Source: Acidobacteriota bacterium (GTDB lineage Bacteria > Acidobacteriota > Terriglobia > UBA7540). From it: DNA of 21,438 nt. Positions 14,898 through 21,438 of this stretch are shown here, one piece after another (position 1 is the first letter of the stretch; the number at the start of each line of letters is the position of its first letter). Under the pieces are notes generated by a model. The model was not told the DNA's origin. It was given only the letters and a program-made list of their open reading frames with translations, and searched no databases. A program made the position numbers and the translations under genes. Location of the stretch: contig QHZM01000028.1 of NCBI GenBank assembly GCA_003224665.1, positions 1-21,438 of the forward strand. Direction: 5' to 3'.

Positions 14898-16427
14898 ATG
14901 CTCGAGTATCGAGAGCTGACTTTCAGTGATTACACGACGGCCCTGCGCCGGAGGAAATGGGCGATCCTCATCCCTTTCTTGCTTGGACCGCCTGCCGGCT
15001 ACGGGCTTGCGTTGATCCTGCCCCCCCAATACCAGTCCCAGGCACTGGTGTTGATCGAGCAGCAGACGGTGCCGGTCAATTTTGTGAGGCCGGTGCTCAC
15101 ATCGGATCTTCTCGTCCGACTCGCCATCATGCAACAACAGGTTCTGAGTCGGACTCGTTTGCAACCGCTGATTGAACGTTTCGGACTGTACAAAAAAGGG
15201 GGCAGCCAGGACTCCTTGGAGGAGATGGTCGGGACGATGCAAAAAGCAGTCAAGTTGGAACCCGCGAAAAGCCTGGTCAAAACTCGGGAGGGGGGGGTCC
15301 CGGGATTCATGATCACCTTCACGTACAGCAATCCGCAGTTGGCCCAGCAGGTTTGCGCCGAGATCACGTCGATGTTTGTCGAGGAAAGTCTTAATCAGAG
15401 CGCGCAGACCGCCCGCGGCACGACGATTTTCCTTCAGGATCAAGTCGAGGACGCAAAGCGCAAGCTGGACGAACAGGACACAAGACTCGCGGAGTTCAAA
15501 AAGAAGCACCTTGGCGTCCTCCCCGATGAAGCGCAATCGAATTTGACCATCTTGTCTTCCCTCGAGGCGAGGCTCGAGGCGGTAACGGAAGCGCTGTACC
15601 GAGCGCAACAGGATAAGTCTTACGCCACGTCGCTTCTGGCGGAACAGGTCGAGGCCTGGAATGCTGCCAAAACAGCCAACAAGCCACGTGGGGCGATCCG
15701 GCAGCGTCTCGCTGCCGAAGAGAATCATCTCTCCGAGCTTCAAGCCCGGTACACCGACGACCATCCGGATGTCATGAAGACGAAATCGGCCATCGAGCAG
15801 CTCAAAAAGTCCAACGAGGAGGCCGGCGCGGCCAAACCGGACCCGCCCGAGACGGATAAAGGCGACGACACTCCCCGGCTTGAACCCGTCCAAATCCAAC
15901 AATTGCGTGACCAAATGTACGCTCTTGAAGAGACGATCCGCGCCAAGACGCGTCAGCAAGAACACCTGACAGAACAAATTAAGATTTCCCAGGCACGGGT
16001 ACAGTTGAGCCCTGAGGTCGAGCAGGAATACAAAGGGCTCACCCGCGACTACCAGGCGGCACTTCTCTTTTACGGCGATTTGTTGTCCAAAAAGAAACAA
16101 TCCGATATCTCGACTGACCTTGAAAGTAAGCAACAGGGAGAGCACTTCCGCGTGTTGGATCCTGCGGACCAGCCGGACAAGCCATCGTTCCCGGATAGGG
16201 TGCTCTTTACCGCCGGAGGCTTGGGAGGCGGATTGGCTATCGGATTGGCTTTAGCACTTGTGCTCGAGATGCGGGACAAATCGCTACGAACGGACCGAGA
16301 CATTCACTTCTACCTCAAGTTGCCGACGCTTGCCATGATCCCAACCCTGGGGAGCGTGAAGAGAAAGAAGTGGAATGATTCGGCCCGCAAGAAGACCTTG
16401 CGCACGCGCAAACTGGTCGAGGCGTAG
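14898..16427 (+). CDS. Polysaccharide chain-length determinant (Wzz/GNVR family, PEP-CTERM locus type)
   Basis: This 509-residue inner-membrane protein has a first membrane segment at about 21-41 (WAILIPFLLGPPAGYGLALIL) and a second at about 434-458 (FTAGGLGGGLAIGLALALVL). A long periplasmic region between them has coiled-coil stretches at roughly 185-260 and 305-380. The YQSQALVLIEQQTVP strand after the first segment is the Wzz signature. A short cytoplasmic tail follows, with no fused kinase domain. It would set EPS chain length and bridge to the export channel; the separate tyrosine kinase two genes on is its likely partner. The ATG at 14898 has GGGAG upstream. A run of eight G lies in the coding sequence at 15290-15297. 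Confidence 0.92.
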   Translation: MLEYRELTFSDYTTALRRRKWAILIPFLLGPPAGYGLALILPPQYQSQALVLIEQQTVPVNFVRPVLTSDLLVRLAIMQQQVLSRTRLQPLIERFGLYKKGGSQDSLEEMVGTMQKAVKLEPAKSLVKTREGGVPGFMITFTYSNPQLAQQVCAEITSMFVEESLNQSAQTARGTTIFLQDQVEDAKRKLDEQDTRLAEFKKKHLGVLPDEAQSNLTILSSLEARLEAVTEALYRAQQDKSYATSLLAEQVEAWNAAKTANKPRGAIRQRLAAEENHLSELQARYTDDHPDVMKTKSAIEQLKKSNEEAGAAKPDPPETDKGDDTPRLEPVQIQQLRDQMYALEETIRAKTRQQEHLTEQIKISQARVQLSPEVEQEYKGLTRDYQAALLFYGDLLSKKKQSDISTDLESKQQGEHFRVLDPADQPDKPSFPDRVLFTAGGLGGGLAIGLALALVLEMRDKSLRTDRDIHFYLKLPTLAMIPTLGSVKRKKWNDSARKKTLRTRKLVEA

Positions 16428-16439
16428 CTAGGATCGATT

Positions 16440-17375
16440 ATGTACAAGAAGTTTTTCGGCTTGCGTGAAAACCCGTTCAACGTCAATCCCGATCCGCGTT
16501 TCCTGTTCCCCACCCCGGAGACCCAGGAAGCCCTTGCGTGCTTGATGTATGGGATCAAGAAACGGAGGGGGTTCATTCTGCTCACGGGGGAGGTGGGCAC
16601 GGGCAAGACCACGCTCTTGAACAAGGTTCTGGATTGGCTGCGGAGCGAGCGAGTGGCGACGAGTTTTCTCTTCAACCCGCGGTTGAACGTGACCCAATTT
16701 TTGGACTTCATGATGACCGACTTCGGAATCGGCTACGAATCGCGATTAAAGAGCCAGATGCTGATTCGATTGAACCAGTGGCTCCTGGAGCGGTACCGTG
16801 CCGGTGAGCCTGCCGTGCTGATCGTGGACGAGGCTCAGAACCTGTCCCCGGAGGTTCTGGAAGAGATTCGGTTGCTGACGAACCTTGAGACCTCCACCGA
16901 GAAGCTGTTGCAGATCGTCCTCTCCGGCCAGCCCGAACTCGAAGACAAGTTGAACCAACCGCAGCTCCGGCAGGTCCGCCAGCGCATCGTGCTCCGCTGT
17001 AAGACATATCCCCTGACGCTGAAGCAGGTGTGCGGCTATGTGGCCGAGCGTCTCCGCATTGCGGGCTGCGACGGTCAGCCGATTTTCGCTCCGGAAGCGG
17101 TCGAGGTTATGCACCAGCATACGGGTGGGATTCCTCGCGTCATCAATTTGCTGTGTGAGCACGCGCTGATTTCGGCCATGGCCAAAGGCCAGAGACCGGT
17201 CCCCGCCTCTGTCGTTGAGGAGGTGGCTCGGGAACTTGAATTCCGGGGGACCGAGCGCTCCGCCACGTCGCCGGTGCTCGGCGGCAGCAACCATGATGAC
17301 TCCGGTAATTCACACAGGCCGCATTCGCTACAGCTTCTTGGGATTCTGATGGACCGGTTGCGACGACCCGAGTAG
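16440..17375 (+). CDS. ExeA-like AAA ATPase of PEP-CTERM/EPS loci
   Basis: This 311-residue cytoplasmic ATPase begins with the family's typical MYKKFFGLRENPFNVNPDPR. Walker A is GEVGTGKTT (50-58), Walker B AVLIVDEAQ (125-133), and LSGQPEL and RQRIVLRC follow as sensor and arginine-finger elements. Its nearest known group is the GspA/ExeA-like secretion ATPases that accompany exosortase EPS clusters. Their exact role is unsettled; assembly of the export apparatus is a reasonable guess. It lies 12 bases after the chain-length gene, with AGGA before the ATG. Confidence 0.9.
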   Translation: MYKKFFGLRENPFNVNPDPRFLFPTPETQEALACLMYGIKKRRGFILLTGEVGTGKTTLLNKVLDWLRSERVATSFLFNPRLNVTQFLDFMMTDFGIGYESRLKSQMLIRLNQWLLERYRAGEPAVLIVDEAQNLSPEVLEEIRLLTNLETSTEKLLQIVLSGQPELEDKLNQPQLRQVRQRIVLRCKTYPLTLKQVCGYVAERLRIAGCDGQPIFAPEAVEVMHQHTGGIPRVINLLCEHALISAMAKGQRPVPASVVEEVARELEFRGTERSATSPVLGGSNHDDSGNSHRPHSLQLLGILMDRLRRPE

Positions 17376-17403
17376 CAAGGGAATTCCTGGAACAAAGAGC
17401 TTT

Positions 17404-18285
17404 ATGAGCCGACTTCACGAAGCGTTGAAAAAGGCCGAACAGCAGAAAACGGAGAACGGCAGTCCTTTGGACTTGGAACGGCCGACCGTGATTCCTGGGG
17501 ACGGCAAGGGGGTGGCAGTCCTCCCCCCGGCCGAACTCCCTTCAGGGGCTGCCGAGCTGCGCGTGCTATTGATGGAGCGCTGTTCCCAGTCATTGTGGAA
17601 TCCGGACCGAAAGATGATGCTGTTTTTCGACAGACGAAATCCCGTCGTGGGGGTCGAGGAATTCCGGACCCTGCGGTCCCATCTCTCCTTGATTCGGGAA
17701 CAGCTACCGTTGCAGAGCCTGCTGGTCACAAGCCCCCTGCCTTCGGAGGGCAAGACGGTTGTGGCCGCCAATCTGGCACAGGTCCTTGTTCAGCAACGGG
17801 AGCAACGTGTTCTCCTCGTGGATTCCGACCTCCGGTATTCACGGATGCACCTCTCGCTGGGCGCTTCCCGCTCTCCTGGGTTGTCGGACTATCTCAGTGG
17901 TGCAAAAGATGAATTAGCGATCCTCCAGCGCGGACCACTCGAGAACCTGTTCTTCATCGCCGGCGGCAAAGCGGCCTCCAACCCGACGGAACTGATCGGG
18001 AATGGCCGCCTCAGGTTGCTGCTGCGTCGCCTGTGCCCCGCCTTTGACTGGATTATTATGGATTCTCCGCCCGTTATCCCGGTTTCAGACGCGAAACTGC
18101 TGGCGGAATACTTGGACGGTGTGCTGATCGTGGTTCAGTCCGACGCGACGCCGCACGACTTGGCGCGGAAGGCCTGCCAGGAATTTGCCAGTAAGAAGAT
18201 CGTGGGCGTTGTGCTCAATCGCGTGAAGCCTGAGTATTCCTATGGTTCGCAATATTACGCCACCACGCCCGAAACGAAGAAGTGA
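17404..18285 (+). CDS. CpsD/CapB-type tyrosine autokinase
   Basis: This 293-residue bacterial tyrosine kinase opens with the typical MSRLHEALKKAEQQK. It has the P-loop TSPLPSEGKTVVAANLA (109-125), Walker A-prime VLLVDSDLR (136-144) and Walker B DWIIMDSPP (215-223). The short C-terminal tyrosine cluster YSYGSQYY (Y278, Y280, Y284, Y285) is the autophosphorylation site. It would work with the separate chain-length protein encoded at 14898 to cycle polymerisation and export. The last bases overlap the next gene's possible GTG start. Confidence 0.93.
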   Translation: MSRLHEALKKAEQQKTENGSPLDLERPTVIPGDGKGVAVLPPAELPSGAAELRVLLMERCSQSLWNPDRKMMLFFDRRNPVVGVEEFRTLRSHLSLIREQLPLQSLLVTSPLPSEGKTVVAANLAQVLVQQREQRVLLVDSDLRYSRMHLSLGASRSPGLSDYLSGAKDELAILQRGPLENLFFIAGGKAASNPTELIGNGRLRLLLRRLCPAFDWIIMDSPPVIPVSDAKLLAEYLDGVLIVVQSDATPHDLARKACQEFASKKIVGVVLNRVKPEYSYGSQYYATTPETKK

Positions 18286-19682
18286 ACCCCGAGGGGTATG
18301 ACGCTGTGATCCGACTATTCAACATTTATTACCCCACGCGGATCCTGATCCTTGCGGTCGGCGAAGTGCTGATCGTTTGTACTTCCTTCGTTCTCGGCGC
18401 CCTCCTCCGTTTGGGGGAAGATTCGATGTCGGTGCTCGCATACCAGCACGGTTTCTACAAGATCCTGGGTGTCACGGCCATCGTCTTGTTGTGCCTGGAT
18501 TACTTCGACCTCTATGACTCGCATCGCTTACCTTCTTCCTATGAGACTTACTTCCGCCTGCTCGTTGTCTTGAGCTTGCTGTCTTTCTTGCTCGCCGGAA
18601 TTGGAATTTTGTTTCCGGGCTTCATGCTCGGGAACCAGACGTTCGTCTTTGGGCTTCTGATCCTAACCCTGGCATTGTTCGGCTGGAGATCGATTTACGC
18701 CTGGGTCATCCGTCAACCGTTTCTGCGTGAACGCGTTTATGTGTTGGGCAGGGGCGATCGCGCCAATTTCCTGGTCGGAGCCCTGCGCGACAGGCCCGAG
18801 CTCGGGATGGATGTCGTCGGGTGGAGCAGGTCAGCGGGGGGTGATTCGCCGACCCGTGAGGCGCTCGCGGTTGACCTCCTTGAGAAGGCGAAGAACCGCG
18901 GCGTGGACCGCATCATCGTGACCATGGGCGATCGACGCGGAACGATGCCCGTTCGAGAGCTCTTGGAGCTCCGATTGAGGGGCATCAAGGTGGAAGACGC
19001 CGCAGGGCTGATCGAAAAGATTACTGGAAAAATCGAGATCGGGGGCCTTCTCCCGAGTTGGCTCATTTTTTCGGAAGGCTTTCGATTGAATTTCTGGCTG
19101 TTCCTGATCCGGCGGCTGAGTTCCATCATCGTGGCGGTGACCTTATTGGTCCTGTTGTTGCCGTTCATCCCCTTGATTGCCCTTGCCGTCAAACTTAGTT
19201 CTCCGGGCCCGGTGTTCTACCGCCAAAACCGCGTGGGAAGGAATGGTGAGATCTTTACCTGCTGTAAGTTCCGCACCATGCTCTGGAACTCGGAGGCTGA
19301 AACCGGCCCTGCGTGGGCCGGAAGTGACGACCCCCGGATCACGCGGGTGGGGCGTTGGCTTCGGGACACCCGGTTAGACGAGGTTCCACAACTCTGGAAT
19401 GTCCTGCGCGGCGATATGGGTTTCGTCGGCCCAAGACCCGAGCGACCTGAGTTCGTCGAGTGGCTGAGCCGCGAGATCCCTTACTACCATTTGCGCCACG
19501 TCATTCGTCCGGGGATCACCGGCTGGGCCCAAGTCTGCTACCGCTATGGCGCCTCGCTCGAGGAATCGATGGAAAAGCTGAAGTATGACCTCTACTACAT
19601 CAAGCACATGTGTCTCAGCCTGGATCTCGTTGTTATCTTTCGATCCGTGAAGATCGTGCTGCTGAGAAGGGGGGCGCGATGA
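18282..19682 (+). CDS. Polyprenyl-phosphate sugar-1-phosphate transferase (EPS initiation, EpsB/WbaP type)
   Basis: This 466-residue membrane enzyme adds the first sugar phosphate of the repeat unit to undecaprenyl phosphate. Four N-terminal membrane segments (about 15-135) precede a nucleotide-fold-like region (150-250). The C-terminal bacterial sugar transferase domain (about 270-465) has its own membrane segment, then SSPGPVFYRQNRVGRNGE, CKFRTM, DPRITRVGRWLRDTRLDEVPQ, LRGDMGFVGPRPERP and the RPGITGWAQV motif. The domain layout matches sugar transferases of PEP-CTERM systems. The GTG at 18282 overlaps the previous stop (GTGA). A second GTG at 18306, after GAGGGG, would give the VIRLFNIYYPTR start typical of the family and may be the real one. 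Confidence 0.93.
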   Translation: MNPEGYDAVIRLFNIYYPTRILILAVGEVLIVCTSFVLGALLRLGEDSMSVLAYQHGFYKILGVTAIVLLCLDYFDLYDSHRLPSSYETYFRLLVVLSLLSFLLAGIGILFPGFMLGNQTFVFGLLILTLALFGWRSIYAWVIRQPFLRERVYVLGRGDRANFLVGALRDRPELGMDVVGWSRSAGGDSPTREALAVDLLEKAKNRGVDRIIVTMGDRRGTMPVRELLELRLRGIKVEDAAGLIEKITGKIEIGGLLPSWLIFSEGFRLNFWLFLIRRLSSIIVAVTLLVLLLPFIPLIALAVKLSSPGPVFYRQNRVGRNGEIFTCCKFRTMLWNSEAETGPAWAGSDDPRITRVGRWLRDTRLDEVPQLWNVLRGDMGFVGPRPERPEFVEWLSREIPYYHLRHVIRPGITGWAQVCYRYGASLEESMEKLKYDLYYIKHMCLSLDLVVIFRSVKIVLLRRGAR

Positions 19683-20797
19683 AGTTGGCCTTCTGGGGAT
19701 GTGTGGGGCTCATCGGCTACACCTACCTGGGCTACCCGCTTTGGTTGTACTTGCGCAGCCGGTGGCGGCCAAAATCGGTCCGCGCCGCCCAAATCACGCC
19801 CTCGGTTTCCATCGTGATCACCGCATACAACGAAGCAAGTGCTCTGCCTGAAAAATTACGAAACCTCGTCAGGTTGAATTACCCGGAGGACCGACTCGAA
19901 GTCATCGTGGTTTCGGACGGCTCCACGGACGCAACCAACCAGATTCTTGCGGCTCATGCGAGCGAACACTTTCGGTTCCTCGCGTTGCCAGAGAACGAAG
20001 GGAAGGCCTCAGCCCTCAACAGAGGGATTGAGATGGCGCGGGGAGAAATTGTGGTGTTCACCGACGCCCGGCAGTTCATCGACTGCGACGCGGTCCTCCG
20101 TCTGGTGGCTAATTTTGCGGACTCTTCGGTCGGCTGTGTCAGTGGCGAATTAATCCTGGTTGAGCCCCGGAGAGGGGGGCTTCGCGGCGAAGGCTTGGGC
20201 CTTTACTGGAGGATTGAGAAGAAGATTCGAGAATGGGAGAGTGCAACAAGTTCGGTGGTTGGGGCAACGGGCGCTCTGTATGCGGTGCGGAAGGAGCTGC
20301 TGGTGCCACTCCCCGCGGGAACCCTGCTCGATGACGTTTATTTGCCGTTCCACGTAGCCCGCCAGGGTAAGCGAGTGGTCTTCGAACCGCGAGCGCGGGC
20401 TTTCGATGCGCTGGCTCCCTGGCAAAGAGAATTCCGGCGAAAACTGCGGACGCTGGTCGGGAACTACCAGCTGGTCCAGTTGGCGCCTTGGCTGCTGACC
20501 CGCAGGAATCCCGTCCGCTTTGAATTCGTAAGCCATAAGCTGCTGCGACTGGTGGTCCCTTTTGCCTTGGCGACAATTTTCGCGGGCTCGGTCTCGTTGA
20601 AGGGAACTTTCTACGGACTGGCTGCGGTGTTGCAGTCGGTCTTTTACGGATTGGCTGGGATGGCGGTATTTCGGCCGAGGCTCGGAATGTTCAGCCGTGT
20701 GGCGGAAATCGCGCTAACTTTTGTCGTTTTGAATACAGCCGCTGCATTAGCCCTGGTCTTGTTTCTGAAGGGGAAGAGGGAGATATGGGTACGGTAA
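19679..20797 (+). CDS. Glycosyltransferase family 2
   Basis: This protein of 372 residues has a GT-A fold. VSIVITAYNEASALPEKL opens the nucleotide-binding half, VVSDGSTDAT carries the first aspartate motif, VFTDARQ is the metal-binding motif, LLDDVYLP supplies the likely catalytic acidic pair, and QREFRRK stands in for Q..RW. One N-terminal membrane segment and two or three C-terminal ones place it at the inner membrane, where it would extend the lipid-linked EPS repeat unit. The ATG at 19679 overlaps the previous TGA (ATGA) with a G-rich Shine-Dalgarno upstream; the longer open frame beginning at 19610 lies inside the preceding gene. Donor and acceptor sugars cannot be told from sequence. 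Confidence 0.9.
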   Translation: MKLAFWGCVGLIGYTYLGYPLWLYLRSRWRPKSVRAAQITPSVSIVITAYNEASALPEKLRNLVRLNYPEDRLEVIVVSDGSTDATNQILAAHASEHFRFLALPENEGKASALNRGIEMARGEIVVFTDARQFIDCDAVLRLVANFADSSVGCVSGELILVEPRRGGLRGEGLGLYWRIEKKIREWESATSSVVGATGALYAVRKELLVPLPAGTLLDDVYLPFHVARQGKRVVFEPRARAFDALAPWQREFRRKLRTLVGNYQLVQLAPWLLTRRNPVRFEFVSHKLLRLVVPFALATIFAGSVSLKGTFYGLAAVLQSVFYGLAGMAVFRPRLGMFSRVAEIALTFVVLNTAAALALVLFLKGKREIWVR

Positions 20798-21438
20798 ATC
20801 CAGGGTCGGCCCGCAAGAGCCCCGTGTCTGCCCCGTCCGGATTTGAAGTTAAGGAGCCGATGCCTGCTGCATACCTCGCACTGCTTGCATTTATCGTCGT
20901 GTACTTTGCGCGACCCACGGACTGGATATCCGCTTTGAATATGCTCCCCTTGGGGAAGGTGACGGGCATTGTGGCGGCGGCAACTTTAGCGATTAGCGTG
21001 CTCAGCGGCCGAGCGCCCCTCAACCGACTGCCGAGGGAGGCGTTTTACTTGGTGTTGCTTTTCGCGCAACTGGCCTTGACCGTCCCTTTTTCTCCCGTCT
21101 GGCGCGGGGGAGCCTTCGAAGTGGTCTTCTTGGAGTTCTCCAAAGTTGTGGTGATGACCATCGGCATCATGCTGATCGCGAAGACCCTGAAGCGGCTCAC
21201 CATGCTGCTTTTTGTGCAGGCCGGCGCCGTCGCCACGGTCAGCGTGATATCACTCCTGAAATCCCGACTCGTCGCGGATCGCCTGACGGGTTTCCTCAAT
21301 GGAATTTATGGAAATCCCAACGATCTGGCGCTTGCGGTCGCCCTGGCCTTTCCGATGTGTTTCGCTTTTCTGCTCAGAACGCGCAGCCGGTTGAGGAAGA
21401 TCGTATGGAGTTTCGCCATAGTCACCATGGTCGGCGTG
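20785..21438 (+). CDS. O-antigen-ligase-like membrane protein (N-terminal part)
   Basis: The frame is open from the ATG at 20785 to the window edge, 218 codons, and continues beyond. It begins MGTVNPGSARKSPVSAPSG, then a chain of membrane segments: YLALLAFIVVYFARPTDW, VTGIVAAATLAISVL, EAFYLVLLFAQLALTV, VVMTIGIMLIA and further ones. YGNPNDLALAVALAFPM near the end is typical of the Wzy_C / O-antigen ligase group found in exosortase EPS loci. The catalytic periplasmic loop lies outside the window, so polymerase and ligase roles cannot be separated. GAGGGA precedes the ATG, which overlaps the glycosyltransferase gene by 13 bases. Confidence 0.82.
   Translation, partial: MGTVNPGSARKSPVSAPSGFEVKEPMPAAYLALLAFIVVYFARPTDWISALNMLPLGKVTGIVAAATLAISVLSGRAPLNRLPREAFYLVLLFAQLALTVPFSPVWRGGAFEVVFLEFSKVVVMTIGIMLIAKTLKRLTMLLFVQAGAVATVSVISLLKSRLVADRLTGFLNGIYGNPNDLALAVALAFPMCFAFLLRTRSRLRKIVWSFAIVTMVGV

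Noticed and set aside
14571..16145. A 524-codon open frame on the minus strand
   Set aside because: It is antisense to the well-supported chain-length gene, has no domain, and its composition follows from the codon use of the opposite strand.
1..21438. CRISPR arrays, tRNA or rRNA genes
   Set aside because: No spaced direct repeats, cloverleaf-like sequence or rRNA segment was noticed by eye; a covariance-model search would be needed to exclude small RNAs.

Overview
This window looks like part of an exosortase / PEP-CTERM exopolysaccharide locus from a Gram-negative bacterium. Its G+C is moderate (high fifties by eye). The style of the C-terminal PEP-CTERM anchors and the many sigma-54 activators fit an Acidobacteriota-like genome, but that assignment is inference, since there is no rRNA or other marker gene here.

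Layout. (1) 1-3512, plus strand: the tail of a sensor histidine kinase, a complete sigma-54 response regulator, a gap of about 0.9 kb, and a second sigma-54 activator without a receiver domain. (2) 3718-5173, plus strand: a sigma-54-type promoter, two PEP-CTERM exoproteins (the second frameshifted at a G5 run) and a strong intrinsic terminator. (3) 5174-5895: no intact gene, but a decayed IS256-type transposase fragment. (4) 5896-11469, minus strand: a PrsT-like TPR lipoprotein (frameshifted), a decayed PEP-CTERM gene, an intact PEP-CTERM gene, an EpsI-family protein and the exosortase. The intact PEP-CTERM gene and the exosortase each have their own -24/-12 promoter, as does prsT. (5) 11758 to the window end, plus strand: a tightly packed EPS operon. 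Its order is a third sigma-54-type activator lacking the GAFTGA loop, a short Wza-like export protein, an outer-membrane beta-barrel (frameshifted near its end), a PEP-CTERM-type chain-length protein, an ExeA-like ATPase, a CpsD-type tyrosine autokinase, a polyprenyl-phosphate sugar transferase, a GT2 glycosyltransferase and a truncated O-antigen-ligase-like gene.

How it fits together. The EPS operon would build, polymerise and export a polysaccharide. The exosortase with EpsI would process secreted proteins ending in VPEP + hydrophobic segment + Arg-rich tail. PrsT is the TPR lipoprotein usually found with such systems. Six TGG-N9-TGC elements with -24/-12 spacing sit upstream of six of the transcription units in the right orientation, and three activators with nearly identical DNA-recognition helices are encoded among them. 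This argues for one sigma-54 regulon covering exopolysaccharide, exosortase and substrates.

Most notable observations: the EPS-operon activator has lost, as a clean nine-residue gap, the loop that touches sigma-54 while keeping its ATPase motifs and DNA-binding helix; the common promoter set; a short Wza-like protein paired with a beta-barrel whose true C-terminus lies beyond a frameshift; and several frameshifts, some probably real decay and others possibly sequence error.
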